A stretch of 64,000 bases of DNA from contig NZ_RHHV01000012.1 of the NCBI RefSeq assembly GCF_003710905.1, positions 248,001-312,000 on the forward strand, given 5' to 3'. Source of the stretch: Brevibacillus parabrevis (GTDB taxonomy: Bacteria; Bacillota; Bacilli; Brevibacillales; Brevibacillaceae). Shown piece after piece: positions 1-7,694 of this stretch; position 1 is the first letter of the stretch; every line of letters starts with the position of its first letter. A program made the translations under genes and the position numbers. The notes under the pieces were generated by a model. That model made no database searches, was not told the origin of the DNA, and was given only the letters and a program-made list of their open reading frames with translations.

Positions 1-361
1 TTGGCGCACGAAGATCAACGCTTCGCAGTCGGTCGATGGCTCCCGAGAATCGCTCTGTCCAGCGGGTGACGTCCACGAGCGGAATTTGCCGCCGAGCGCT
101 TGCGAGCAGCAGCCTGTCATCAGGATCGTTGACGGCATTAATAATGAGGGACAGGTCTTTTGGCGCATTAATAAGCGGGTCTGCTGCCGTATTGTCCACG
201 AAAAGCGAATGAACTCGGGGAGAGGCGAAAGGAAGCGGCTTCCCCGGATTTCTGCCCCCGAGCAGCAATTGCAAGTCGTGATTTTGCTCGTGTAAAATGC
301 GGGCAATTTGGCTGCCGACAGTCCCATACCCGCCGACGATTAATCCTTTTTTCTCAGCCAA
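1..361 (-). CDS. Saccharopine dehydrogenase-like NAD(P)-binding protein, partial (3' end beyond window)
   Basis: Only the N-terminal ~120 residues are present; the gene runs off the left edge. It starts at a TTG with the ribosome binding site GGAGGAG 6 nt upstream. The N-terminus reads as a Rossmann fold with the dinucleotide-binding motif GGYGTVG at about residues 10-16, followed by a region resembling the saccharopine dehydrogenase / trans-acting enoyl reductase family, with a run 'VDVTRWTERF' near residue 95. The substrate cannot be told. It lies downstream of the arsR-type gene on the same strand, separated by a terminator and a palindrome like the one in front of arsR, so the regulator probably controls it (inference). 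Confidence 0.75.
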   Translation of the reverse strand, partial: MAEKKGLIVGGYGTVGSQIARILHEQNHDLQLLLGGRNPGKPLPFASPRVHSLFVDNTAADPLINAPKDLSLIINAVNDPDDRLLLASARRQIPLVDVTRWTERFSGAIDRLRSVDLRAP

Positions 362-380
362 AGAAAACTCCTCCGTTTGT

Positions 381-408
381 ATGTTTATTTGTTTAAGTTT
401 ATCAACAT
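381..408. promoter_or_regulatory. Imperfect palindrome, candidate operator of the ArsR regulator
   Basis: 28 bp with outer arms ATGTT/AACAT and a central TTAA, 9 of 14 positions symmetric. It lies just upstream of the TTG start of the dehydrogenase gene. It shares the word ATAAACTTAA (on the minus strand) and the TTAA centre with the palindrome upstream of the arsR gene at 782-807, which suggests both bind the same protein. Confidence 0.45.
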
Positions 409-422
409 AAAGTGGAGAAGAA

Positions 423-441
423 AAGGGACGCGCTGTCCCTT
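423..441 (-). terminator. Hairpin terminator of the arsR gene
   Basis: On the minus strand AAGGGAC-AGCGC-GTCCCTT is followed by TTCTTC, a short stem with a pyrimidine-rich tail, directly after the ArsR stop codon. It separates arsR from the dehydrogenase gene. Confidence 0.45.
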
Positions 442-453
442 GCCAGTTGCTCG

Positions 454-771
454 TTATGAACATTCTTCTTCGACAAATGTGACGAGTTGTTTAAACAGAA
501 GCATCGCCTCTGTAATTTCCAAGCGGTAGTAAATTTCTGTTCCTTTTTTCTCGGAGTGGAGCAATCCGGCTTGCCGCAATATTTTCAAATGATGGGAAAC
601 GGTCGGCCTGGACATCGGGATATGCTCGGCAATTTGCGTGACGTTCAAGCTTTCTTTGTCAATCAACAGGGCGACGATTTGCTGGCGCACGGGATCACCT
701 AGCCCTTGGAAATAAGGACTCAGCTGCATAAAAAGGTGGATCGCTTTTTCGTTACAGGTTGGATGATTCAT
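454..771 (-). CDS. ArsR/SmtB-family winged-helix transcriptional regulator
   Basis: 105 aa, typical for the family. The winged helix covers about residues 15-85, with a recognition helix region 'SRPTVSHHLKILRQAGLL' that is characteristic of ArsR proteins. The ELCVCD metal-binding box of ArsR/CadC is absent: the equivalent helix reads 'MSRPTVSHHLK' with no cysteines, so metal sensing by the alpha-3 site is unlikely. It has GGAGTG 5 nt before the ATG. Ahead of it is a palindrome (782-807) related to the one before the adjacent dehydrogenase gene. I infer an autoregulated repressor controlling that gene; the ligand is unknown. Confidence 0.88.
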   Translation of the reverse strand: MNHPTCNEKAIHLFMQLSPYFQGLGDPVRQQIVALLIDKESLNVTQIAEHIPMSRPTVSHHLKILRQAGLLHSEKKGTEIYYRLEITEAMLLFKQLVTFVEEECS

Positions 772-781
772 AGCTACACTC

Positions 782-807
782 CGTTAATAAACTTAATCAT
801 TTGAACG
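782..807. promoter_or_regulatory. Imperfect palindrome upstream of arsR gene, candidate autoregulatory operator
   Basis: 26 bp, arms CGTT/AACG, TTAA at the centre, 8 of 13 positions symmetric. It contains ATAAACTTAA, which recurs in inverted orientation at 381-408. ArsR-family operators are commonly AT-rich imperfect palindromes of this size. Confidence 0.45.
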
Positions 808-962
808 TATTATAATCCTCCTTCCTTTTTTTTGCAACCTTCAAAACGGCTGATTTGCAAAGGTTTTTCCGCAACGGCTCTCGCTGTGATTCATGTAATG
901 GAAAAGCAAATCAGGGAATAGTAAGAGGGGTTACAAATAAGTTGAAGGAAGGTGCTTATGTC

Positions 963-2102
963 ATGAAGGAATGGACGGGGAGCGCAGTCTCCCGCGAAGC
1001 AGTAGGGAAAATCAGAAAGGTATTCGGCTCTTGCTTTCTGGCGCTGGCGTTGCTCTTTTTCATCCCGGGCACAGGTCTCGCGGTAGGCAAAGGCGCGCAG
1101 GGACCAGACGTATACGTGATTCAAGGGATGTTGAAATCATTAGGTAGCTATTCTGGACAAATCAACGGATACTACGACGATGTCACGGTGCGCGGCGTCA
1201 AGCATTTCCAGAAAAAACACGGCTTGCCCGCGACAGGCTCTGTGGACAAGCGCACGCTTAATCGCATGGTTTACTCTTATGATCGAGTCGTTTCCAATCC
1301 ACACCGCGGCGGCGGCAAAGGCATCGGTGGCGGAGCAGGCCAAGGCGGCGGCAAAGGCATCGGTGGCGGAGCAGGTCAAGGTAGCGGCAAAGGCATCGGT
1401 GGCGGAGCAGGTCAAGGTGGCGGCAAAGGCTTTGGCGGCGGAGCAGGTCAAGGCGGCGGTAAAGGCATCGGCGGCGGAGCAGGCCAAGGTGGCGGTAAAG
1501 GCATCGGCGGCGGAGCAGGCCAAGGTGGCGGAGCAGGCCAAGGTGGCGGCAAAGGCATCGGTGGTGGAGCAGGCCAAGGTGGCGGTGAAGGCATCGGTGG
1601 CGGAGCAGGCCAAGGCGGCGGAGCAGGCCAAGGCGGCGGAGCAGGCCAAGGCGGCGGAGCAGGCCAAGGCGGCGGAGCAGGCCAAGGTGGCGGTAAAGGC
1701 ATCGGTGGTGGAACAGGCCAAGGTGGCGGCAAAGGCATCGGTGGTGGAACAGGCCAAGGCGGCGGAACTGGTGAAGAAGGCGGCAAAGGAACTGGCAACG
1801 GCGGCGGAACCGGAGAAGGCGGCGGCAAAGGAAACGGCAACGGCGGCGGAACCGGAGAAGGCGGCGGCAAAGGAAACGGCAACGGCGGCGGAACCGGAGA
1901 AGGCGGCAAAGGAACTGGTAACGGCGGCGGAACCGGAGAAGGCGGCGGCAAAGGAAACGGCAGCGGCGGCGGAACCGGAGAAGGCGGCGGCAAAGGAAAC
2001 GGCAACGGCGGCGGTACAGGCAACGGTTCCGGCAATGGCAATGGATCTGGCAAAGACAATGGTCAAAATGCCGAGGACAACGAAGGAAACGGCAAAGACT
2101 AA
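963..2102 (+). CDS. Secreted peptidoglycan-binding domain protein with glycine-rich repeat tail
   Basis: 379 aa from the ATG at 963, preceded by GGAAGG; an in-frame upstream extension to 855 has no ribosome binding site. Residues ~18-38 form a hydrophobic signal peptide. Residues ~44-105 match the PG_binding_1 fold (VYVIQGMLKSLG, then 'GYYDDVTVRGVKHFQKKHGLPATGSVDKRT'-like order), which binds cell-wall peptidoglycan. From ~residue 117 the protein is almost only glycine with K, A, Q, T, E and N: first 12-residue units GGGKGIGGGAGQ, then short GGGAGQ units, then about 14-residue units GGGTGEGGGKGNGN, ending in an acidic Asn/Asp tail. Probably an exported wall- or spore-surface protein (inference). 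Followed by a terminator. Confidence 0.8.
   Translation: MKEWTGSAVSREAVGKIRKVFGSCFLALALLFFIPGTGLAVGKGAQGPDVYVIQGMLKSLGSYSGQINGYYDDVTVRGVKHFQKKHGLPATGSVDKRTLNRMVYSYDRVVSNPHRGGGKGIGGGAGQGGGKGIGGGAGQGSGKGIGGGAGQGGGKGFGGGAGQGGGKGIGGGAGQGGGKGIGGGAGQGGGAGQGGGKGIGGGAGQGGGEGIGGGAGQGGGAGQGGGAGQGGGAGQGGGAGQGGGKGIGGGTGQGGGKGIGGGTGQGGGTGEEGGKGTGNGGGTGEGGGKGNGNGGGTGEGGGKGNGNGGGTGEGGKGTGNGGGTGEGGGKGNGSGGGTGEGGGKGNGNGGGTGNGSGNGNGSGKDNGQNAEDNEGNGKD
1313..2040 (+). repeat. Coding minisatellite (36-nt, 18-nt and ~42-nt units)
   Basis: In-frame tandem repeats encoding glycine-rich units of 12, 6 and 14 residues. Copies are nearly identical at DNA level with mostly synonymous changes at third positions (ggc/ggt, atc), the pattern expected from recent slippage or unequal recombination. 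Because of the repeat, long open frames also exist on the other strand and in another frame; these are by-products of the base composition. Confidence 0.9.
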
Positions 2103-2117
2103 AAAACCGTTACCTGG

Positions 2118-2160
2118 CAAAAACGCTTCGTTTCTCCCAAAGAGACGAAGCGTTTTCGTT
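2118..2160 (+). terminator. Rho-independent terminator
   Basis: Long stem formed by AAAACGCTTCGTTTCT and AGAGACGAAGCGTTTT followed by a T-rich tail, directly after the glycine-rich protein gene. From here to 2385 no further gene is evident, only a possible TATAAT box near 2259-2264. Confidence 0.8.
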
Positions 2161-2385
2161 TAGACAGGCGAAGCAACGGTTTGCAACGTCATTTTGTCCT
2201 TCGTCCGCCAATGTTCGCAATCCCGACTTTCCATATTCTGCTTGCAGGACGTTTGCATTATAATAAAGACGTCCGCGCTCCTTTTTCGGATGGGGTGGAA
2301 GACTTTTTCCCTAGCATGGAAGTCATGCAAAACAAAAGCTGACATACATAACGACACAGGATATTGATGGCAGAGGATGAATCAC

Positions 2386-3567
2386 ATGGCGAAAATAGAG
2401 ATCATAAAAAGCATGCTGAGCAATGATCGGGGAAATGCCCATGCATGGTTTCTTTTGGGAATGGAGCATGCGGAACTGGGGGATCGCACGGAAGCATTGC
2501 AGGCTTTTACGCAAGCTCTCTCACTGGGAGATGGGGAAATAAAAGATAAAGTTGCAGTGGAATTGAACAAGCTGCAAAGGGAAATGCCGTTTTCCAAAAG
2601 CAAAAAAGGAAGCGCTTCTTGGGAGGCTTCTCTTTTTGGCTGGAGGCCCTCGCGACGAATCCAGGTGATAGAGGGGGGCAAAGGAAAAGCAGTTGAGCAT
2701 GGTTGCGCGTTGCCCGACTTTACGACCGGCTATCATTCGGTTGGCGGGTTGCAAGCTGAAAAAGAAGTGATCGTAAACACATTCGCTGCCCTGACACAGC
2801 AAGGCGTGGTACATGAAAGGGGAGAGCGAGGAGGGATTTTGCTTTACGGCCCATCCGGTTGTGGCAAATCATTGCTCGCTAAAGCGACGGCAGAGGAGTG
2901 CCGCGTTCCGTTTTTTCCGATAGCGCAATCGGCAGGAAGCGACGTTATGCCCTATCTCGCTGAGTCTTCCTTTTCTGCTGTCGCGGAGGCAGACAGCTAT
3001 CAAAATAAGCCGCTGCTTGTCTTTTGGGACGAGCTGGACGGGCGACAAGGGCCACAGTTCGCCTATCATAAGCAGGTGGATACGGAATTTGCATGGCTTG
3101 CGAAACTGGGCGAGTGGCAGCAGGCTGAGCGAGGGCTGTTCCTTATGGGAGCGACTACCGTTCCCTGGGAGCTGGACATCGCATGCTTGCGGGAAATCGG
3201 CTTTGCGCAAATGCTGTTTGTCAGTCCGCCGGATCGGGCTGCGCGGGCAGAAATTTTCCGGTTGAAGCTGAGAGGCAGGCCCGCCGAACCGATTGATTAC
3301 GCGCAACTGGCAGGCTGGACGGAATTTTATTCAGGAGCGGATATTGAGTACGTAGTTGAGCTTGCTACCGAGCAAGTCTTGCACGATTTTTTGACCAAAG
3401 GGGTGGAAAGGCCCATTCAGATGAGCGATTTGCGCGAATCGATCGCAGCCACTCGGCCGACGACGATCGAGTGGCTGCGGACGGCCAAAGAACATTTGCA
3501 AGAAATCAACCGAGACGGACATTATGCGGCTGTCGCACAATATTTGGACATGCATCGGCGCATTTGA
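2386..3567 (+). CDS. AAA+ ATPase with N-terminal tetratricopeptide repeat
   Basis: 393 aa. The ATG at 2386 is preferred because AGAGG lies 9 nt upstream; the ATG at 2377 directly abuts it. Residues ~12-48 form one TPR ('AWFLLGMEHAELGDRTEALQ'), a protein-interaction repeat. Walker A GPSGCGKS lies at ~155-162, Walker B LLVFWDELD at ~210-218, then sensor-like 'MGATTVPWELD' and a lid region 'GADIEYVVELATEQ' as in Cdc48/katanin-type ATPases. Single AAA module, no membrane segment. It is probably an ATP-driven remodelling factor whose partner is recruited by the TPR; the function is unknown. Monocistronic, flanked by terminators. Confidence 0.8.
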   Translation: MAKIEIIKSMLSNDRGNAHAWFLLGMEHAELGDRTEALQAFTQALSLGDGEIKDKVAVELNKLQREMPFSKSKKGSASWEASLFGWRPSRRIQVIEGGKGKAVEHGCALPDFTTGYHSVGGLQAEKEVIVNTFAALTQQGVVHERGERGGILLYGPSGCGKSLLAKATAEECRVPFFPIAQSAGSDVMPYLAESSFSAVAEADSYQNKPLLVFWDELDGRQGPQFAYHKQVDTEFAWLAKLGEWQQAERGLFLMGATTVPWELDIACLREIGFAQMLFVSPPDRAARAEIFRLKLRGRPAEPIDYAQLAGWTEFYSGADIEYVVELATEQVLHDFLTKGVERPIQMSDLRESIAATRPTTIEWLRTAKEHLQEINRDGHYAAVAQYLDMHRRI

Positions 3568-3569
3568 CT

Positions 3570-3617
3570 GGCAGGACCGGACTCACTTGAAAAACGTGAG
3601 GGGGTCCTGCCGTTTTT
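3570..3617 (+). terminator. Rho-independent terminator
   Basis: Stem GGCAGGACC...CTCAC / GTGAG...GGTCCTGCC followed by GTTTTT, immediately after the AAA+ ATPase stop codon. Confidence 0.8.
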
Positions 3618-3707
3618 CCTGAAATAGAAAGAATATTGACGCAACGACTGTCTTTCTATAATCTGAGGGTAATCGAGCTGATTCAGCAAGGAATGGGAGG
3701 AATCGAC

Positions 3708-4325
3708 ATGAAGCTGTATGACATATCTCGACCACTCACAAAAGCTACGCCGACGTGGCCGGGGGACACAGCTTTTCAGTACACCGTGAACTGGCCCAAA
3801 TCAGAAAGCGGCTCCGTCAATGTCGGGAAGCTCGTGATGAGCATTCACACGGGAACGCATGTGGACGCGCCGTTTCATTTTGATGATCACGGGAAAACGA
3901 CGCTGGAATTGCCGCTTGATCTGTACGTAGGCGCAGCCAGAGTAGTCGATGTGTCGGGGCGTGCAAGCATCGGAGCGGATGATCTGGCGGGAATCGACTT
4001 GTCAGGGGTAACCCGATTGTTGCTCAAAACCATGTCGTGGTCCGAACCCGAGACGTTTCCTGCTGAGATTTGCTACCTTCGTCCTGATCTGCCGCCGTTT
4101 CTGGCGGAAAAAGGAATCAGGCTGCTTGGCCTGGACGTGCCTTCCGTCGATCCGCTAGAGAGCAAGGAGCTGCCTGCCCACCACGGGCTGCACCAGCATG
4201 GCATTTATATTTTGGAAGGGTTGCTGCTAGATGCCATCGAGCCTGGCGACTATGAATTGATCGCACTGCCGCTCGCCTTGTCTGGTGCTGATGGAAGTCC
4301 TGTGCGGGCTGTTCTGCGCCGATAG
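3708..4325 (+). CDS. kynB: Cyclase family protein, kynurenine formamidase (KynB)-like
   Basis: 205 aa from the ATG at 3708 with GGGAGG ~8 nt upstream. It carries the family metal-binding signature HTGTHVDAPFHF (residues ~50-61) and the N-terminal 'YDISRPLTKATPTWPGD' pattern shared with bacterial KynB, which hydrolyses N-formylkynurenine to kynurenine in tryptophan breakdown. kynA and kynU are not next to it, so the assignment rests on sequence likeness alone; another cyclic-amide or ester hydrolase role is possible. A second, more divergent member of the same family is encoded at 8738-9361. Ends at a bidirectional terminator. Confidence 0.72.
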   Translation: MKLYDISRPLTKATPTWPGDTAFQYTVNWPKSESGSVNVGKLVMSIHTGTHVDAPFHFDDHGKTTLELPLDLYVGAARVVDVSGRASIGADDLAGIDLSGVTRLLLKTMSWSEPETFPAEICYLRPDLPPFLAEKGIRLLGLDVPSVDPLESKELPAHHGLHQHGIYILEGLLLDAIEPGDYELIALPLALSGADGSPVRAVLRR

Positions 4326-4337
4326 GCTGTAGCGATG

Positions 4338-4376
4338 AAAAACCGCTCATACCTTAAAGCGGCATGAACGGTTTTC
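4338..4376. terminator. Bidirectional terminator between convergent genes
   Basis: Stem AAAACCG / CGGTTTT with an inner TCAT/ATGA, A-run on one side and T-run on the other; it can serve both the KynB-like gene and the saccharopine dehydrogenase-like gene. Confidence 0.75.
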
Positions 4377-4402
4377 TTCCTAACTTTATTTCAACTTACG
4401 CT

Positions 4403-5605
4403 CTACGTGATTTGCAAGAGGGGGGAAGTTTTCTCAATGACGTCCCAATTCATGCCGCGCGCTTTCAGTCTGGCGAGAAACGGGATCGGATCGATCAGCT
4501 CTGGAGGTATGCAGCCTGTCATCGAAAGCAGTCCCTCTGCCATCATGTCAACGGCAACGACAGGCGGGATGCCGGTTTGCCAAATCGTTGCCTGAAATTC
4601 GGTTTTTTGGAAAACCTCGTCATGATTGGCGATCGTGTAGACGTAAACTTCTTTTCGCTTGTTATCTTTTCTGCCCTTGACGAGCGCGCCGACGCTGGAG
4701 TAGCCGTGGATTTTGCCTGCCAGGTCTACTGGTTTGGGCATCGTCGTTACGACCACGTCGCGCGGGGCAACGCGCACTCCTTTTACTTCAATCTCTTCAT
4801 CGCTGTCCAGCCCAAGATAGCGCAACACTTTCAAGGTGTTGACGAAATCGGGGTGCAGGGCGTATTTGAAGTCGACGTATTTGCAGCCTTTTGCCCGTCC
4901 AATCGTCTCGCCGAGCGTAGTGGCTTCTTCATGCTCCACGTTGTAGCAGTCCAGCCAGCCGATCGGCTCCGGAAATTCAAATTCTTCTTTGTTGGCAAAA
5001 GGTGTCGGGAAATACTGTTCGCCTTTTGCCGCCGTCCAGAAGTTGGGTTTTGCCAGACATTCCTGTATGGCCGTCTGCGGGCTGAAATAGGAGCAGAAGC
5101 CGTCGTAATCCACTACCGAATTATCTCCATCCCGGATGAGAATGGCGTCTACTTCATCGAGCGAATCTACAGCGTATCGTGCGGCGATGTTCGAAAAACC
5201 GGGGTCGCACCCGAGTCCCATGATTCCCAAAATACCTGCTTTCCGAAAACGGTCGTTCCAGGACAGTTGCTGCTGCAGCCATTGCGGACCGCAAGAAGCC
5301 GTATCAATATAATGAGTTCGTGTGTGAAGGCAAGCCTGCATCACCGCCAGGTTGTTTTCTGGCAAGCCGATGTGCAGCAAAAGGTCGATGTCGCCCAAAA
5401 TGGATTGGACGCTGGACACGTCGCGGGCATCCACGCATTTTACCTGGATTTCCACATTCGTCTCCCGGCGCAGCTCCTGGGCCAGTTCTTCTGCTGGGCC
5501 GATGGCTATATCGGCCAGGACAAGCTTGGTGACAAAACGGGATTTGATCAACTCGCACGCGCTTACTTGTCCGACTCCACCTACTCCTAAGATTGCGACT
5601 CGCAT
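4403..5605 (-). CDS. Saccharopine dehydrogenase family protein
   Basis: 400 aa, full-length. ATG with GGGAGGAGG upstream. N-terminal Rossmann motif GVGGVGQVS (residues ~7-15) followed by a catalytic/dimerisation domain including 'GLGCDPGFSNIAARYAVD', a signature of the saccharopine / carboxynorspermidine dehydrogenase group. These enzymes reversibly join or split secondary amines at the expense of NAD(P)H. In bacteria without the fungal lysine pathway, family members act in polyamine or lysine metabolism; the substrate here is not decidable. A 37-codon ORF with a near-perfect ribosome binding site lies 28 nt upstream on the same strand. Confidence 0.83.
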   Translation of the reverse strand: MRVAILGVGGVGQVSACELIKSRFVTKLVLADIAIGPAEELAQELRRETNVEIQVKCVDARDVSSVQSILGDIDLLLHIGLPENNLAVMQACLHTRTHYIDTASCGPQWLQQQLSWNDRFRKAGILGIMGLGCDPGFSNIAARYAVDSLDEVDAILIRDGDNSVVDYDGFCSYFSPQTAIQECLAKPNFWTAAKGEQYFPTPFANKEEFEFPEPIGWLDCYNVEHEEATTLGETIGRAKGCKYVDFKYALHPDFVNTLKVLRYLGLDSDEEIEVKGVRVAPRDVVVTTMPKPVDLAGKIHGYSSVGALVKGRKDNKRKEVYVYTIANHDEVFQKTEFQATIWQTGIPPVVAVDMMAEGLLSMTGCIPPELIDPIPFLARLKARGMNWDVIEKTSPLLQIT

Positions 5606-5633
5606 AGAGTCCTCCTCCCTGGTGACAAATCTG

Positions 5634-5747
5634 CTATCTTCGCATTCGAAACAGCCATTTTTGCAAAAATAACGAAATGGACGATGAACGGCGGACTCCC
5701 GCCAGGGCATCATCGATCGGCTCGCGGGGACGCAAGGAAAGCACCAT
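5634..5747 (-). CDS. Small ORF, 37 aa, basic peptide upstream of saccharopine dehydrogenase-like gene
   Basis: ATG preceded by AAAGGAGG with 6-nt spacing, the strongest Shine-Dalgarno in this neighbourhood. The encoded peptide has a polar N-terminal half with 'REPIDDALAG' and a C-terminal amphipathic, arginine-rich hydrophobic segment ('LFLQKWLFRMRR'). It ends 28 nt before the next start codon, so it would be co-transcribed with the dehydrogenase gene. It could be a small membrane-associated protein or a leader peptide. I do not recognise it. Confidence 0.45.
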   Translation of the reverse strand: MVLSLRPREPIDDALAGVRRSSSISLFLQKWLFRMRR

Positions 5748-5944
5748 GAGAAACCTCCTTTTTCGTTTTGATTGTTCACCAAACGATTGAAAAAGCAAGG
5801 TGAATAGTACATGTATATGAAGCATTCCTCACGTCCCATGCGCGACAGTGAATATCGAAGCGCAATTCTTTTTCGGGGATGGGACTGGTCTTTCCAGCAA
5901 ACAGCTACGACTCGGTTTTTCCTCTCTGCGTGTTGCGAAAAGTG

Positions 5945-5987
5945 TTGACCGCAAGCGGTTGTATCCACTTTCATGAAAAAATCGAGG
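5945..5987 (+). repeat. Dispersed intergenic repeat, copy 1
   Basis: Contains TTGACCGCAAGCGG, then ATCC, then TTTCATGAAAAA and a CGAG end. Two further copies are at 19561-19607 (minus) and 61448-61491 (plus). CCGC-AA-GCGG is a small hairpin and TTTCATGAAA a palindrome. This copy lies ~110 nt upstream of the zwf start. Confidence 0.7.
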
Positions 5988-6010
5988 TGCACTCGTCAAG
6001 CAGAGTTGTC

Positions 6011-6039
6011 TTGATAATAAAGCGAATTTCTCTAATAAT
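6011..6039 (+). promoter_or_regulatory. Candidate sigma-A promoter of zwf
   Basis: TTGATA - 17 nt - AATAAT, about 60 nt upstream of the zwf start codon. Confidence 0.5.
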
Positions 6040-6098
6040 AACGGTGTAAACCAACGAAGCATTCCGCATCGTGAGTGTACGGAAGGATGGAAACACAC

Positions 6099-7592
6099 AT
6101 GGAACCGATGAGCTTTGTTCTTTTTGGCGCGACAGGAGACTTGGCAAAACGCAAAATTTATCCGGCCTTGTTTAATTTATACGTAGATGACAAGCTTCCC
6201 GGCAGCTTTTCTATTGTCGGTGTGGGCAGGCGAGCTTGGTCTGGTCAGGAGTTTGTTTGCAGCGTGGAGCAGTCGATCCGGGAGTTTTCCCGGCGAGATG
6301 CGATTGATCAGGCACAGCTTGAACGATTTTTGGCAGCCTTTTCTTATGCAGCTGTCGATGTGACGAAAGCAGAAGCTTACACGCCACTGCTGGAACGGGT
6401 CAAGCAGCGCGAGGACGAATGCAAGCTTCCGCAAAATCGGATGTTTTATTTGTCGGTTGCCCCTGAGTATTTCGAGGTGATTGCTGCCAATATCCAGACG
6501 AGCGGACTCGGCTCTGTTGCCGGCTGGAAGCGCCTGATCATCGAAAAGCCGTTCGGACGCGATCTGCAATCGGCGGAAGACTTGAATGAGAAGCTGGCCA
6601 AAGCGTTTTCCGAAGAAGAAATTTACCGGATCGACCATTACTTGGGCAAAGCGATGGTGCAAAATTTGGAGGCGTTGGAGTTTGCCAATCCCGTTTTCGC
6701 CGCTCTCTGGAACAATCGTCACATTGCAAACGTACAGATCACAGCGAGCGAAACGGTCGGGGTAGAAGAGCGGGCTGGTTTTTACGAACAGGCCGGGGCG
6801 CTGCGTGACATGTTGCAAAATCATATGCTGCAAATGCTGATGATGGTTGCCATGCACATCCCCAAGCGGATTACGGCGCAAGACATTCGCGCGCAGAAAC
6901 GTAAAGTAATGGAAGCAGTGCGGCCGCTGGCGCTTGAAGAAGTGGCGAAAAACATCGTGCGGGCGCAGTATCGCGCAGGAAGCATGGGGGAAGTTCCGGT
7001 GGCAGGCTACCGGGAAGAGCCGGGAGTATCGCCGACCTCGATGACGGAGACGTATATCGCAGCAAGAGTCTGGATTGACGACCCGTTTTGGAGCGGAGTG
7101 CCCTTTTACATTCGCACAGGGAAACGGATGAAGGAAAAGTCGACGCGAATCGTCATTGAGTTCAAAAACCCGCTGGAGCAACTGTATCGGGAGCAACAGG
7201 AAAAGACAGCGCCGAATTTGTTGATCATTCATGTGAATCCACAGGAAGGAATCGCCTTGCAGCTGAATAGTAAGAATCCGGCCAATAGCGGAAAGATTGA
7301 GCCTGTGACCGTTGATTTCAGTTCCGGGCAGAAGGACGTCCCAGAGGCTTATGAACGCCTCTTGTTCGATGCGCTGCGTGGAGACTCGACCTATTTTGCC
7401 CATTGGAACGAAGTGCGCCTGTCGTGGAAATGGGTAGAGCCAATCTTGACGGCTTTTGAGCGCAATATCGTACCGCTTGTCTCGTATGAAGCGGGAACAT
7501 ACGGGCCGGATGCAGCGAAACAATTGCTGCAAGCGGAAGGATTTTCCTGGTGGTTGGATGAAGTAGAAGAGAGGGAGCCGGTGCATCGGTAA
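6099..7592 (+). CDS. zwf: Glucose-6-phosphate 1-dehydrogenase
   Basis: 497 aa from the ATG at 6099 (GGATGG 8 nt upstream; in-frame ATGs at 6087 and 6108 are alternatives). NADP-binding GATGDLAKRK at residues ~10-19, the family signature RIDHYLGK with the substrate-binding Lys and catalytic His region at ~177-184, and EKPFGRD before it. It catalyses the first oxidative step of the pentose phosphate pathway, giving NADPH and 6-phosphogluconolactone. rpe of the same pathway is elsewhere in the window (40.5 kb). No gnd or pgl is adjacent. Upstream sit a promoter and a copy of the dispersed repeat. Confidence 0.96.
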   Translation: MEPMSFVLFGATGDLAKRKIYPALFNLYVDDKLPGSFSIVGVGRRAWSGQEFVCSVEQSIREFSRRDAIDQAQLERFLAAFSYAAVDVTKAEAYTPLLERVKQREDECKLPQNRMFYLSVAPEYFEVIAANIQTSGLGSVAGWKRLIIEKPFGRDLQSAEDLNEKLAKAFSEEEIYRIDHYLGKAMVQNLEALEFANPVFAALWNNRHIANVQITASETVGVEERAGFYEQAGALRDMLQNHMLQMLMMVAMHIPKRITAQDIRAQKRKVMEAVRPLALEEVAKNIVRAQYRAGSMGEVPVAGYREEPGVSPTSMTETYIAARVWIDDPFWSGVPFYIRTGKRMKEKSTRIVIEFKNPLEQLYREQQEKTAPNLLIIHVNPQEGIALQLNSKNPANSGKIEPVTVDFSSGQKDVPEAYERLLFDALRGDSTYFAHWNEVRLSWKWVEPILTAFERNIVPLVSYEAGTYGPDAAKQLLQAEGFSWWLDEVEEREPVHR

Positions 7593-7694
7593 TGGCTGAC
7601 TGTACACCTCGGCTTATGCGAGTATCTTGCCCATTTCGGGGTGAGCTGGGTCAAGCCAGGGTGAGTCAAGTGAAAAAGAAGGGGGAAGCGATTC

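Noticed and set aside
1448..2059. Proline-rich open frame on the minus strand opposite the glycine-rich repeat
   Set aside because: It is the complement of Gly-rich codons (GGC/GGT read as proline and alanine codons); no ribosome binding site or promoter, and the plus-strand frame has signal peptide, domain and terminator.
5945..5960. CCGCAAGCGG hairpin as a terminator
   Set aside because: Stem of only 4 bp and no T-run; better explained as part of the dispersed repeat.
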